The notes: generated by a model not told the origin, from the letters alone. Positions 38,941 through 48,988 are shown, numbered from the stretch's first letter. The stretch: DNA of 64,000 nucleotides from VAZQ01 sp963763365 (GCA_963763365.1 CAVXOE010000014.1:248001-312000); one strand, 5' to 3'. Made by a program: numbers and translations.

Positions 38941-39156
38941 ATGCCGCCCATCATCATCCCGCAGCTCGTCAAGTTCGCGTTCGGCGCATTCGGAGCGGCG
39001 GCGCTCGCGCATTGGGTGGTGAAGGAGACGCGCCGCATCAACGAAGAGCTTGGTCGCGTGCAGGCGAAACCGACCGTCGATGCGGCCGCGCGCCAGGCGA
39101 TGCCGACGCTGCGGCGCGATCCGCGCACCGGCGAATGGCGGGTGTCGCAATCGTAA
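38941..39156 (+). CDS. conserved small membrane-associated protein
   Basis: A 71-residue protein with one hydrophobic helix (VKFAFGAFGAAALAHWVV) followed by a charged segment and RRDPRTGEWRVSQS. An AGGAG site lies 7 bases or so before the ATG at 38941. It sits between the S49 peptidase and glyQ, a place where a similar small protein is often found in relatives. Function unknown. Confidence 0.7.
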   Translation: MPPIIIPQLVKFAFGAFGAAALAHWVVKETRRINEELGRVQAKPTVDAAARQAMPTLRRDPRTGEWRVSQS

Positions 39157-39167
39157 GAGTTGCTCCG

Positions 39168-39275
39168 CCCTCATCCTGAGGGACATCGCAAACCGATGCG
39201 TCTCGAAGGATGGCGGCATTTGCTGAATGCGCGGCCATGCTTCCAGACGGCGGCTTCGCCGCCTCCTCAGCATGA
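39168..39275. repeat. GTCTCGAAGGATGG-type palindromic repeat
   Basis: CCTCATCCTGAGG at the left, GTCTCGAAGGATGG in the middle, and CTTCCAGACGGCGGCTTCGCC then CTCAGCATGAGG at the right. The same core words occur at 59222-59405 and 61610-61726, so these are three members of one family. Confidence 0.75.
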
Positions 39276-39388
39276 GGCATATTGGACTGGACCAGGTTCC
39301 TGCAAAGCCAACCATTCTTGACCGTTTCCGGCGAGGCCGTTAGGTCTAGCCCGCCACCCGCGCCGGCATTTTGCCTCCTCCGGATCAC

Positions 39389-40357
39389 ATGCACGACGAT
39401 CTTCTGCACGACGATCTTCCCGCCCACATGCGTCCCGAGCGGTCGTTCCAGGGTCTGATCCTGGCTTTGCAGCGCTATTGGGCCGACTACGGCTGCGTCA
39501 TCCTGCAGCCCTACGACATGGAGATGGGCGCCGGCACCTTTCATCCGGCCACCACCTTGCGGGCGCTCGGGCCGAAGCCCTGGAACGCCGCCTACGTGCA
39601 GCCCTCGCGCCGGCCGAAGGACGGCCGCTATGGCGAGAACCCGAACCGCCTGCAGCACTATTATCAGTTCCAGGTGATCCTGAAGCCGTCGCCGCCCGAC
39701 CTGCAGGAGCTCTATCTCAAGTCGCTCTACGCCATCGGCATCGATCCCAAGCTCCATGATCTGCGCTTCGTCGAGGACGACTGGGAATCGCCGACGCTCG
39801 GCGCCTGGGGGCTCGGCTGGGAGTGCTGGTGCGACGGCATGGAGGTGTCGCAGTTCACCTACTTCCAGCAGGTGGCGGGCTTCGAATGCGCGCCGGTCGC
39901 GGGCGAATTGACCTACGGCCTTGAGCGCCTCGCCATGTACGTGCAGGGCGTCGAGAACGTCTACGACCTGAACTTCAACGGCCGCGAGGGCGCCAAGAAA
40001 GTCACCTACGGCGACGTGTTCCTGCAGGCCGAGAAGGAATATTCCCGGCACAACTTCGAACATGCCGACACCGATATGCTGTTCGCGCAGTTCAAGATGG
40101 CGGAAGCCGCCTGCCAGAAATATCTCGCAGCCGGCTGGCAAGAAAACACAAACGGTCCGGGGCACAATCAGCGTCAGCACCTCATGGCGCTGCCCGCTTT
40201 CGACCAGTGCATCAAGGCGAGCCACGCGTTCAACCTGCTCGATGCGCGCGGCGTGATCTCGGTGACCGAACGGCAGAGCTATATCCTGCGCGTGCGCGAA
40301 CTCGCCAAGGCCTGCGGCGCAGCGTGGCTTGCGACCGAAGCCGGAGGAGCCGCTTGA
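39389..40357 (+). CDS. glyQ: glycyl-tRNA synthetase alpha subunit
   Basis: The alpha subunit of the bacterial alpha2beta2 glycyl-tRNA synthetase, which carries the catalytic site. The product is about 322 residues and nearly identical in motif content to the family: SFQGLILALQRYWADYGCVILQPYDMEMGAGTFHP, RYGENPNRLQHYYQFQVILKP, WGLGWECWCDGMEVSQFTYFQQ and GELTYGLERLAMY. I start at the ATG at 39389; the ATG at 39428 is an alternative. glyS follows at 40935 with two small genes between. Confidence 0.95.
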   Translation: MHDDLLHDDLPAHMRPERSFQGLILALQRYWADYGCVILQPYDMEMGAGTFHPATTLRALGPKPWNAAYVQPSRRPKDGRYGENPNRLQHYYQFQVILKPSPPDLQELYLKSLYAIGIDPKLHDLRFVEDDWESPTLGAWGLGWECWCDGMEVSQFTYFQQVAGFECAPVAGELTYGLERLAMYVQGVENVYDLNFNGREGAKKVTYGDVFLQAEKEYSRHNFEHADTDMLFAQFKMAEAACQKYLAAGWQENTNGPGHNQRQHLMALPAFDQCIKASHAFNLLDARGVISVTERQSYILRVRELAKACGAAWLATEAGGAA

Positions 40358-40636
40358 CGCGGCGGCAGGTTTTCCGGGGCATCCTCGTCGCAGCCGCCGT
40401 CCTGTGCCTGTGTGTTCGCGGTCTTCGTCTGGTGGAACATCAACTCGGATCTGTCGGCGGAGAATTTCGAGGGCGAGTCGATTGATTTCGCCCGCTTCAT
40501 CTGGGTCGAAATCAATTTGATGCTCTTGGCTCTGCTGATCTCCGGCCTGGCGCTGCTGATCGCGTTTCGCGAAAACCTTCTGTCGTGGCGCGCACGGCCG
40601 CGCAACAAGGGAGAGGACCATGACCAACGTGCCTGA
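40354..40636 (+). CDS. small two-helix membrane protein, frameshifted
   Basis: A TTG start at 40354 overlaps the glyQ stop and follows GGAGGAG. It gives MTRRQVFRGILVAAAVLCLC. The reading then needs a +1 step at about 40405-40415 to continue as VFAVFVWWNINSDLSAENFEGESIDFARFIW and the second helix INLMLLALLISGLALLIAF, ending near RNKGEDHDQRA. Read this way it is a plausible protein of about 93 residues with two helices. Without the step no sensible product is made. It overlaps the CDGSH gene at its end. The one-base break may be a sequencing indel. Confidence 0.55.
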
Positions 40637-40868
40637 CATCGGCGGACGGCAGCCGATCGCGAAGAATGTCGAAGCCGGCAAGAGTTACTGGTGGTGCGCC
40701 TGCGGCCGCTCGAAGAAGCAGCCATTCTGCGACGGCTCGCACAAGGGCACGGCGTTCACGCCGGTCGAATGGAAGGCCGAGAAGTCGGAAGAGGCCTGGT
40801 TCTGCGCCTGCAAGCGCACCAACAAGCAGCCGATGTGCGACGGCAGCCACAAGCGGCTGCCGGCTTAG
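40620..40868 (+). CDS. tandem CDGSH iron-sulfur protein
   Basis: An 82-residue protein with two CDGSH zinc-finger-like motifs: CACGRSKKQPFCDGSHKG and CACKRTNKQPMCDGSHKR. Each has the three Cys and one His that hold a [2Fe-2S] cluster, so two clusters per chain are expected. Related eukaryotic and bacterial proteins handle electrons or cluster transfer. No membrane helix is present. It lies between glyQ and glyS and overlaps the end of the small membrane protein gene. Confidence 0.9.
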   Translation: MTNVPDIGGRQPIAKNVEAGKSYWWCACGRSKKQPFCDGSHKGTAFTPVEWKAEKSEEAWFCACKRTNKQPMCDGSHKRLPA

Positions 40869-40934
40869 GCAACGTGACAAGGGCGCGGCCGCCTGCTACC
40901 TGCGGTCACCCGCACCTGCCGCAGTGACGTTGTC

Positions 40935-43134
40935 ATGCCCGACCTTCTGCTCGAATTCTTCTCCGAGGAAATCCCCGCGCGCATGCAGGCGCGCGCCGCC
41001 GACGACCTCAAGAAGCTCGTCACCGAGGCGCTGGTCGAGGCGGGGCTGCCTTACGAGGGCGCCAAGGCGTTCGTCACGCCGCGCCGGCTCGCACTCGCCG
41101 TGCAGGGCGTGCCGGCGAAGCAGCCCGATCTGAAGGAAGAGAAGAAGGGACCGCGCGTCGGCTCGCCCGAGGGCGCGATCAAGGGCTTCCTGCGCGCCGC
41201 AGGTCTCACGTCGATCGAACAGGCGAAGGTCGTGCCCGACAAGAAGGGCGACTTCTACGTCGCGGTGATCGAGAAGCCGGGACGTCCGGCGATCGAGGTG
41301 ATCGGCGAGATCGTGCCGCAAGTGGTGCGCGGCTTTCCCGTGGCCGAAGTCGATGCGCTGGGGCGAGCTATCCGCCAAGCCCGGCGCGCTGCCGTGGGTG
41401 CGGCCGCTGCATTCCATCGTCGCGACCTTCGGGCCGGAGACCGAGGAGCCGGATGTCGTGGCGTTTTCGATCGACGGCATCGCGGCGGGCGACGAGACGC
41501 GCGGCCATCGCTTCATGGCGCCGGCGCCGTTCCGCGTGCGCCGGCTCGACGACTACATGGCGAAGCTCGAGAAGGCCAAGGTCGTGCTCGACCCCGAGCG
41601 CCGCAAGGAGATCATCCTCGCGGACGCCAAGAACCTCGCCTTCGCGCAGGGCTTTGAGCTGATCGAGGACGCGGGGCTTTTGGCCGAAGTGGCGGGCCTG
41701 GTCGAATGGCCGGTGGTGCTGATGGGCTCGTTCGACGAGGCGTTTCTCTCGATCCCGCCCGAGGTGATCCGAACCACCATCCGCAACAACCAGAAGTGCT
41801 TCGTGCTGCGCGACCCCAACACCGCGCGGCTCGCCAACAAGTTCATCCTCGTCTCCAACAACGAGGCCGAGGACGGCGGCGCCGTCATTGTCGCCGGCAA
41901 CGAGCGCGTGATCCGCGCGCGGTTGTCGGACGCCAAGTTCTTCTACGAGACCGACCTGAAGACGCGGCTGGAAGACCGGCTGCCGAAGTTCGAGCAGATC
42001 GTGTTCCACGAGAAGCTCGGCACGCAGGCGGAGCGCATCGCGCGCATCGAGGCGCTGGCCGGCCATCTCGCGCCCATCGTCGACGCCGACGTCGGAGAAG
42101 ACCAAGCGCGCGGCGCGGCTGTGCAAGGCCGATCTGCTGACCGAAGTGGTCGGCGAATTCCCCGAGCTACAGGGGTTGATGGGGAAATACTACGCCGAGG
42201 CGCAAGGCGAGGACGAAGCCGTCGCGCATGCCTGCGAGGATCACTACCGGCCGAAGGGCCCGGACGATCTCGTGCCGGCCGATAAGGTGTCGGTCGCAGT
42301 CGCGCTCGCCGACAAGATCGACACGCTGGTCGACTTCTGGGCGATCGACGAGAAGCCGACAGGCAGCAAGGACCCGTATGCGCTACGCCGCGCTGCGCTG
42401 GGTGTGATTCGGCTAATATCTGGAGAACGCAGATTGCGTCTGAACCTTCGTATCGGACTGTTCAATCGGCAGATATCGAGACGTGCACTTCGGCTCCATA
42501 GCAAGGTGCTATCGTGAGCTCTGGGCAGACCTCTGGCGTAGGGCCACGTGCAGTCCGCCGATCTGGAACTGACGAAGGAGTCGATGCAAGCTGACCGTTG
42601 ATCTTCTCGCCTTCTTCGCCGACCGCCTCAAGGTCCAACTACGCGAGCAGGGCGCGCGGCACGACCTCGTCGATGCCGTGTTCGCGCTCGAAGGTCAGGA
42701 CGACCTCGTGCTCATCGTCCGCCGGGTCGAGGCGCTGGGCAAATTCCTCGACACCGACGACGGCAAGAACCTGCTCGCGGGCTACAAGCGCGCCACCAAC
42801 ATCATCCGCATCGAGGAGAAGAAGGACGGGCGGCAATATGTCGGCGCGCCCGACCCGCAATACTACCGCCAGGAAGAGGAATGGGCGCTGGCGCGCGCGA
42901 TCGACGCCGCCAAGGACGGAAGCCTCCGCCGCCGTCGCCAAGGAAGACTTCGGAGCCGCCATGCACGCGATGGCGAAGCTGCGCCCGCATGTCGATGCGT
43001 TCTTCGACAAGGTGACGGTCAACGTCGCCGATGGCCCCGAGAAGGACAAGCTGCGCGAAAACCGCCTGCTCCTTCTCAACGAAATCCGCGAAGCCACCCG
43101 CGCGGTCGCCGATTTCTCCCGCATCGAGGGATAG
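40935..43134 (+). CDS. glyS: glycyl-tRNA synthetase beta subunit, frameshifted
   Basis: Beta subunit of glycyl-tRNA synthetase, needed for tRNA binding. The protein is complete in content but scattered over frames. 40935 begins MPDLLLEFFSEEIPARMQ. Near 41340 an extra base precedes WPKSMRWG. Near 42100 another precedes EKTKRAARLCKADLL. A linker region (about 42420-42600) has stops at 42515 and 42537 and further shifts before LTVDLLAFFADRLKVQLREQ. A last break near 42915 precedes EASAAVAKEDFGAAMHAM. The gene ends ATRAVADFSRIEG. At least four breaks in an essential gene argue for sequencing indels; most are +1. The NEAE and RNNQKCFVLRD motifs confirm identity. Confidence 0.85.
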
Positions 43135-43164
43135 AGCTCCACGTTCGAGTTGACGCAGACCCAT

Positions 43165-43252
43165 CCCCGCTCGTTCCCGCGCAAGCGGGAACCCAGGGCA
43201 AAGCATTCGGTGTTCGTGGCACTGGGTCGCCGCTTGCGCGGGGACGAGCGGA
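43165..43252. repeat. palindromic intergenic repeat
   Basis: CCGCTCGTTCCCGCGCAAGCGGG at the left and its near complement at the right, with CCCAG...CTGGG arms inside. It lies between the convergent glyS and M3 peptidase genes. Confidence 0.65.
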
Positions 43253-43284
43253 GAGAGTATCTGCGTAACGCGCGCAACCGGAAA

Positions 43285-45387
43285 TCACGCCGGTGCCGGC
43301 GCATCCACCAGCCCGCGCCGCTTGAGCAATGCGTCGGGCGTCGGCAGCCGGCCGCGGAACGCGGTGTAGAGCTCGGCCGGATCGCGCGAGCCGCCCGCCG
43401 CGTAGACATTGTCGTGCAGCTTCTTCGCCGTGCCGGCATCGAAGATGTCGCCGGTCTCCTCGAACGCCGCGAATGCGTCGGCGTCCATCACCTCCGACCA
43501 CATGTAGCTGTAATAGGCCGACGCGTAGCCGCCGCCGGAGAACACGTGTCCGAAGTGCGTCGGCCGGTGACGCATGACGATCTCGGCCGGCATGCCGATG
43601 CGGTCGAGCGACGCCTTCTCGAAAGCGCCGATGTCGAAGCCGTCGGCGTTCGCCTGCGAGTGAATGTCGAGATCGACCAGCGCGGAGGCGACATATTCCA
43701 CCGTCGCGAAGCCCTGGTTGAAGGTGCGCGCGACCAGGAGGCGGCGCAGCAGCTCCTCCGGCATCGGCTCGCCGGTGCGATAGTGCACGGCGAACTGCCG
43801 CAGGATCTCCGGCCGCTGCAGCCAATGCTCGTAGAGCTGCGAGGGCAACTCCACCCAGTCGGTCAGCACGCTCGTTCCCGATACCGCCGGATAGGTGACA
43901 TCGGAGAGAAGCCCGTGCAGCGCGTGGCCGAACTCGTGAAACAGCGTGCGCGCGTCGTCGAACGACAACAGCGTCATCTCGCCGGCCGGCGCCTTGTTGA
44001 AGTTCATCACATTGATCACGAGCGGCCGGATGTCGGCCTTGAGCTTCTCCTGGTCCCTTATCGTGGTCATCCAGGCACCGCTGTGCTTCGACGGCCGCGC
44101 GAAGTAGTCGCCGAAGAACAGCCCCATGTGGCGGCCGTCGGCGGCGCGCACCTCCCACACCCGCACGTCGTCGTGCCAGGCCGGGATGCCGGTGAGCGGC
44201 TTGAAGGTCAGGCCGAACAGGCGGTTCGCGGTGTGGAAGGCGGCCTCGATGATGCGGTCGAGCTGGAAGTAGGGCTTGATCGCGGCCTCGTCCACGTCGT
44301 AGCGCGCCTTGCGCAGCTTCTCGGCGTAATAACGCCAGTCCCAAGGCGCGAGCGCGAAGTTGTGCCCCTCGTCCTGCACCATGACCTGCATGGCGTCGCG
44401 ATCCGCCATGGCGCGATCGCGCGCCGGCGCCCAGACCCGGTCGAGCAGCGAACGCACGGCCTGCGGTGTCTTCGCCATGGCGTCGTCGAGGCGGAAGTCC
44501 GCGAACGTCTTGTAGCCGAGCAGCCCGGCGCGCTCGATGCGCAGCTTGACCATCTCGGCGATGATCGCCTTGTTGTCGGTCGCGCCGCCGTTGTCGCCGC
44601 GCGCGATCCAGGCGCGGAAGGCCTTCTCGCGCAGGTCGCGGCGCGCCGAGAATTGCAGAAATGGTTCCACGCTTGATCGTCCGAGCGTCACGACGTGCTT
44701 GCCCGCAAGACCGCGCTCCTCGGCATTGGCGCGTAGCGCCGTGCGCAGGAAATCCGGCAGGCCGGCGAGGTCGTCCTCGGTTTCGAGGATCAGCGTGTAA
44801 CCTTGTTCGTCGGCCAGCACGTTCTGGCTGAAGGTCGTGCCGAGCGTGGCCAGCCGCTCGTTGATGGCGGCGAGCCGCTGCTTGGCGGTCGGATCGAGTG
44901 CCGCGCCCGAGCGCTTGAACTTGACGTGATAGCGCTCAAGCACGCGCTTCTGCTCGTCCGTCAACTCGAGCTTGTCGCGTTTGCCGTGCAGCGCGTCGAT
45001 CCGCCGGAACAGCGGCTCGTTCATGTAGATGCCGTCCCAATGCCGCGCATTGAGCGGGGCGATCTCGCGCTCGATTTCCTGGATCGCTTCATTGGTGTGC
45101 GCGCCGGCGAGCACGTGAAACACGCTGTCGACCTGCGTGAGCGCCTGCCCGCTCAGTTCCAGCGCATCGATGGTGTTGGCGAAGGTTGGCTCCGCCGGAT
45201 CGTCCGCGATGGCGGCCACTTCCGCCGTGTGCGCCGCGAATGCCGCCGTGTAGGCCGGGCGGAAGTGCTCCGGCGCGATCAGCCCAAACGGCGGCACGCC
45301 GAACGGGCCGGTCCAGTCCTGCAGCAGGGGGTTGTCGCCGCCGTCGCCTGATGAAAGTGCCTGGGAATGCTGGGTCATGAGCGTCAT
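43285..45387 (-). CDS. M3-family metallopeptidase (oligopeptidase/dipeptidyl carboxypeptidase)
   Basis: A 700-residue zinc peptidase. The HEXXH motif is HEFGHALHG at about residues 483-491, with a downstream Glu (DWVELPSQLYEHW) as third ligand. The C-terminal region HFGHVFSGGGYASAYYSYMWSEV is typical of PrlC/Dcp proteins. It lacks a signal peptide, so it is cytosolic and probably degrades small peptides. Length fits Dcp and oligopeptidase A about equally well. The gene can start at 45387 or at the second ATG at 45378. No disruption was seen. Confidence 0.9.
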   Translation of the reverse strand: MTLMTQHSQALSSGDGGDNPLLQDWTGPFGVPPFGLIAPEHFRPAYTAAFAAHTAEVAAIADDPAEPTFANTIDALELSGQALTQVDSVFHVLAGAHTNEAIQEIEREIAPLNARHWDGIYMNEPLFRRIDALHGKRDKLELTDEQKRVLERYHVKFKRSGAALDPTAKQRLAAINERLATLGTTFSQNVLADEQGYTLILETEDDLAGLPDFLRTALRANAEERGLAGKHVVTLGRSSVEPFLQFSARRDLREKAFRAWIARGDNGGATDNKAIIAEMVKLRIERAGLLGYKTFADFRLDDAMAKTPQAVRSLLDRVWAPARDRAMADRDAMQVMVQDEGHNFALAPWDWRYYAEKLRKARYDVDEAAIKPYFQLDRIIEAAFHTANRLFGLTFKPLTGIPAWHDDVRVWEVRAADGRHMGLFFGDYFARPSKHSGAWMTTIRDQEKLKADIRPLVINVMNFNKAPAGEMTLLSFDDARTLFHEFGHALHGLLSDVTYPAVSGTSVLTDWVELPSQLYEHWLQRPEILRQFAVHYRTGEPMPEELLRRLLVARTFNQGFATVEYVASALVDLDIHSQANADGFDIGAFEKASLDRIGMPAEIVMRHRPTHFGHVFSGGGYASAYYSYMWSEVMDADAFAAFEETGDIFDAGTAKKLHDNVYAAGGSRDPAELYTAFRGRLPTPDALLKRRGLVDAPAPA

Positions 45388-45620
45388 ATGGGGTCGCGGT
45401 TGCCGAAGCGCACCCTAAAGCAATCGCGCGGACAAAACACATCGCCCGTGCTTAGCCCGCACCCCAGCCGATTGACGCGGCGCGTTCGGCGTGGCGATCG
45501 GTCGCCTTGCTGAAATCAAGCACAGAGTCTTGGAGTGGGGCGGACGGCAAGCACGTTCCGGCTTAGACAACACAAGGAGCGGTGGCTAGGCTCCAACCAA
45601 AATGCTTCTGGGGAGGTTGC

Positions 45621-46613
45621 ATGAACACTCGCCGCCTGACGCGGTTCGCGTTTCTTTTCTCGGTCATTCCGCTGCTGTCGATCGCCGCCACCCCCAGCCT
45701 GGGACAAGGCGGCCCGATGCGGTTTCTCGTCGGTTTGGCCGCCGGCGGCGCGGTCGATCCCTACGCACGGGTGATTGCCGACCAGATGTCGAAAACCCTC
45801 GGCCAGACCATCGTCGTGGAAAACAAGCCCGGCGCCGGCGGCAACCTCTCGGCGGAATACATGATCGAGTCGCCGGCGAACGGCATGCTGGTCTGGGTCA
45901 GCACGATGGCGCTGACCGAGATCAATCCCTCGGTCTATTCCAATCTGCATTGGTCGATCGACCAGTTCATGCCGATCATCAAGGGCGTTCAGGCGCCGCT
46001 TGTCTTAGTAGCTCACCCAAGCGTTCCGGCGACCAACTTCGCCGAGTTCGTCGCCTGGGCGAAATCCAATCGCGGCAAGCAGCACTATTCGTCCTACACC
46101 GCCGGCACGCCGTCGCACTTTCTCGGCTTCCAGCTCAACGAGAAGTACGACCTCGACCTCACCCATGTTCCCTACCGCGGCTCAGGCTTGCAGGTGAATG
46201 GCTTGATCGCCGGTCACTCGCTGTTCGGATTCGCCCAGGTCAACAACTCGGCGCCGCAAGTCGCCGCAGGCAAGCTCAAGGCTTTCGGCATCACCAGCGC
46301 CGAGCGCTGGCCTAGCATGAGGGACGTGCCGACCTTCGTCGAACTCGGCCTTCCCGAATTCACCACGCGCGTGTGGTTCGGACTGCTGGTCAAGGCCGGC
46401 ACCCCGCCCGACATCGTTGCCCGCCTGACCGATGCCGCGAAGGCTGCCCACAACGATCCCGAGGTACGAAAGAAGCTCGAACTCCAGGGCTACGAGGTGA
46501 CCGGCGAAACCGGAGCGCAGCTCATGACCGACATCAAGGCGCAGCAGGTGCGCTGGAATCGGCTGGTCAAGGCCGCCGGCTTTTCCGCCGACGACCGGGG
46601 CAGCACGAAGTGA
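45621..46613 (+). CDS. Bug/TctC-family periplasmic solute-binding protein
   Basis: A 330-residue binding protein with a signal peptide (MNTRRLTRFAFLFSVIPLLSIAATPSLG). It has the family core MRFLVGLAAGGAVDPYARVIADQM, VVENKPGAGGNLSAEY and the later GVQAPLVLVAHPSVPATNFAEFVAWAKSN. Relatives bind citrate, other carboxylates, nicotinate or amides, mostly without a nearby transporter, as here. The ATG at 45621 follows GGGGAGG. It is an intact counterpart of the decayed gene at 9436-9860. Confidence 0.87.
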   Translation: MNTRRLTRFAFLFSVIPLLSIAATPSLGQGGPMRFLVGLAAGGAVDPYARVIADQMSKTLGQTIVVENKPGAGGNLSAEYMIESPANGMLVWVSTMALTEINPSVYSNLHWSIDQFMPIIKGVQAPLVLVAHPSVPATNFAEFVAWAKSNRGKQHYSSYTAGTPSHFLGFQLNEKYDLDLTHVPYRGSGLQVNGLIAGHSLFGFAQVNNSAPQVAAGKLKAFGITSAERWPSMRDVPTFVELGLPEFTTRVWFGLLVKAGTPPDIVARLTDAAKAAHNDPEVRKKLELQGYEVTGETGAQLMTDIKAQQVRWNRLVKAAGFSADDRGSTK

Positions 46614-46631
46614 AGCTTGCCGTATGGCAGC

Positions 46632-47789
46632 TCAAGTCGGCATGAAGCGCTCGCGGGTCGGGAAATTCGCGAACGTGCTCTCCGGCACCTTGAAGTTGGT
46701 GGCGAGCAGGAGGTGCGGGTTGGCCGCCACCCAGGCGCTGAGCGAAATCGACTCGTAGGTGCCGTTGTTGAGCACGATCAGCAGCTCGAGATCGTCGGTG
46801 CCGGCATTCTCGATGTAGTGGCCGTAGCCCTGCGGTACGTAACCCACGTCGCCCGCGCTCATCTCCTCGGTGCGCGCGCGGCCGTTCGATCCGAATACGC
46901 GGAGCCGGGCACGGCCCGAAATGTAGTACTGCCACTCGTCTGCGTTCGGGTGCCAATGCATCTCGCGCAGGCTGCCGGGTTTGATGCGCATCACCGCGCC
47001 CGTCATCGTGCTGGAGATCGGAAATTCGCGCTGCGACACCAGCCGAAGATTGCCGCCCGGATAGTCGGCGGGACGCTGCGCCAGCAGCCGGTAGCGGTGC
47101 GTCAGCACACTGCTGTTGAGCGAGCCCGCCGCGGGGTCGGCCGGGAGCGGCGGCGGCACCGGTCCCTTGGAGATGTAGACCTCGCTCTTCGGGAAATTGG
47201 CAAAGGTCGCCGCTGGCACGCCGAATTCCTTCTGCAGCACCTCGGGCGAGGTGTGCCCGATCCAGTCGGTGATGCTGAAGGTGCCGAACTCGGAGAAATA
47301 GCCGTTGTCGAACACGAGCACGAACAGGCAGTCCTCGCGTCCGATGCTCTGGATCGAATGGCCGTGGCCGCGCGGAAAGTACCAGACGTCGCCCGGGCCG
47401 AAATCGACGATTTCAGAATGGCCCGTCGGGTCGATGGTCGTGACCCGGCACTGGCCCTTGATCATGTAGGCCCATTCGGCCGCGTTGGCGTGCCAGTGCA
47501 GCTCGCGCAAGCCGCCGGGCGCCAGCCCCATGAGGACGCCGGCGAGTTTTTCCGACACCGGAAACTCCGCGACGGTCGCCTGCTTCGCCCAGCCGCCGTC
47601 CCAGGTCTTGATGGGGTTCGCGCCGAGCGGAAAGCGGAACGACGGCAGCTCCTTGCCGGCCAGCACCGGCGGCGTCGGGCCGAACGGCGGCTGTCCGTCG
47701 GCATTCGCATCCGACGCCATGGCGGCGGCGACCATGCCGCCTGCGGCCACCACGCCGCTCAATACGTACCGTCGTGAGATGTCCGACAT
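46632..47789 (-). CDS. oxalate-decarboxylase-like bicupin, exported
   Basis: A 385-residue two-cupin protein. An N-terminal twin-Arg-like leader (SRRYVLSGVVAAGGMVAAAMASDANA) suggests export by Tat. The first cupin has ELHWHANAAEWAYM (His98, His100, Glu105) and GDVWYFPRGHGHSI. The second has EMHWHPNADEWQYY and GDVGYVPQGYGHYI. Both Mn sites look intact. The lid segment FDNGYFSEFGTFSITDW aligns with the OxdC lid FSENST, keeping the catalytic Glu of that motif. So oxalate decarboxylase activity is likely, though oxalate oxidase and other bicupins share the fold. The ATG at 47789 follows AAAGGAG. It ends next to the Bug gene, convergent with it. Confidence 0.85.
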   Translation of the reverse strand: MSDISRRYVLSGVVAAGGMVAAAMASDANADGQPPFGPTPPVLAGKELPSFRFPLGANPIKTWDGGWAKQATVAEFPVSEKLAGVLMGLAPGGLRELHWHANAAEWAYMIKGQCRVTTIDPTGHSEIVDFGPGDVWYFPRGHGHSIQSIGREDCLFVLVFDNGYFSEFGTFSITDWIGHTSPEVLQKEFGVPAATFANFPKSEVYISKGPVPPPLPADPAAGSLNSSVLTHRYRLLAQRPADYPGGNLRLVSQREFPISSTMTGAVMRIKPGSLREMHWHPNADEWQYYISGRARLRVFGSNGRARTEEMSAGDVGYVPQGYGHYIENAGTDDLELLIVLNNGTYESISLSAWVAANPHLLLATNFKVPESTFANFPTRERFMPT

Positions 47790-47991
47790 GATGGGCTCCT
47801 TTCGGGGGGGCAGCGCGCAACCAACGGAGCGCGAATCATGCCGGATTCGCCGGCAAATAAGAAGCTCGGCGACGGAGAACGGCTGAGGAAGCTTTAACCG
47901 TGCACGTTGCTTTTCGCAGAGGCCTGCCGGGCGGTATGCTGAGGCGAACCTCAGCCGAGGCCCGCTCAATCCAACAACAACGGAGAAACGC

Positions 47992-48468
47992 ATGTCCAAC
48001 ATCACGCTCGACCAGGCCGACCGGCTGATCGACGCCATCCTCAAGCGCGGCGCCGAGCAGCAGCTTCGCCCGCTCGCCGTGATCGTGGTCGAGCCCGGCT
48101 GCAAGGTGAAGGCGTTCAAGAAAGAGGACGGCGCCTCGATGATCCGGTTCGAGATGACGTTCGGCAAGTGCTATGCGGCGCTGGCGCTCGGGCGTTCGTC
48201 GAAGCTCATCAAGATCCGCCGCGCCGAGAAGCCGGCCTTCATGGACTACCTCGACAATGCCAGCGGCCACCAGATTTTCGACGAGGGCGGCGGCCAGTTG
48301 ATCCGTGACGACCAGGGCGAGATCATCGGCGCCGTCGGCGTGACCGGTGACACGGAGGAGATGGACGACGTGCTGGCGCTTTACGGCATCCGCGCCGTCG
48401 GCCTCAAGACCGACGACGACTTCGCCGGCGTCGGCCGCCGCAGCAGCGTGCGGCTGACCAACACGTAG
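47992..48468 (+). CDS. GlcG/HbpS-like heme-binding-family protein
   Basis: A 158-residue member of the DUF336/GlcG family. It contains LDQADRLIDAILKRGAEQ, LAVIVVEPGCKVKAFKKEDGAS and the GQLIRDDQGEIIGAVGVTGDT segment that defines the family, with the conserved Gly-rich loop. Some family members bind haem; others assist glycolate use. It is divergent from the bicupin. No specific role is indicated. Confidence 0.8.
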   Translation: MSNITLDQADRLIDAILKRGAEQQLRPLAVIVVEPGCKVKAFKKEDGASMIRFEMTFGKCYAALALGRSSKLIKIRRAEKPAFMDYLDNASGHQIFDEGGGQLIRDDQGEIIGAVGVTGDTEEMDDVLALYGIRAVGLKTDDDFAGVGRRSSVRLTNT

Positions 48469-48556
48469 AGCCGGCATTGGCAGCTGGTCACCACTCGCCT
48501 AGCATTGCCGTCTGCGCGGCATCGACGAAGAGCGAAAAAAGCGCGGGAGGAATCTC

Positions 48557-48988
48557 ATGGGGCCATATTCGGCAAGACTGGCAATTGCGGCGGTCGCGGT
48601 GGCGGCGGCTTTCTCGTGGCAGGTGACGCCGCGGGCCGCGTCCGCGCTCGATTTCGAATTCTTCAAGACCCGCGTGCAGCCGGTGTTTCTCGAAAAGCGG
48701 CCGACCCACACGCGCTGCGTCGTCTGTCACGCGGACAGCAACAACGCCTTCCGCCTGGAGCCGCTGACGGCCGGCGCGACCTCGTGGAACGACGAGCAGT
48801 CGCGCAAGAACTTCGAGATGGCGGCGAAGCTCGTCAATCCGGGCGATCCCGGCACCAGCCGCCTCCTGATGCAGCCGCTCGCGCCGGAGGGTGGTGGCAA
48901 TATCTTCCACTCTGGCGGTAGGCAGTTCGCCAGCAAGGATGACCTGGGCTGGAAGACGCTCGCAGCCTGGGTCAACGGGCAAAGGTAA
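48557..48988 (+). CDS. exported one-haem (CXXCH) protein
   Basis: A 143-residue protein with a signal peptide (SARLAIAAVAVAAAFSWQVTPRAASA) and a single haem site CVVCH at residues 54-58. The rest is FKTRVQPVFLEKRPTH before the site and SRLLMQPLAPEGGGNIFHSGG after it, resembling cytochrome-type domains paired with propeller or PQQ enzymes. It faces the YVTN propeller gene at 49387. The electron partner is unknown. Confidence 0.75.
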   Translation: MGPYSARLAIAAVAVAAAFSWQVTPRAASALDFEFFKTRVQPVFLEKRPTHTRCVVCHADSNNAFRLEPLTAGATSWNDEQSRKNFEMAAKLVNPGDPGTSRLLMQPLAPEGGGNIFHSGGRQFASKDDLGWKTLAAWVNGQR

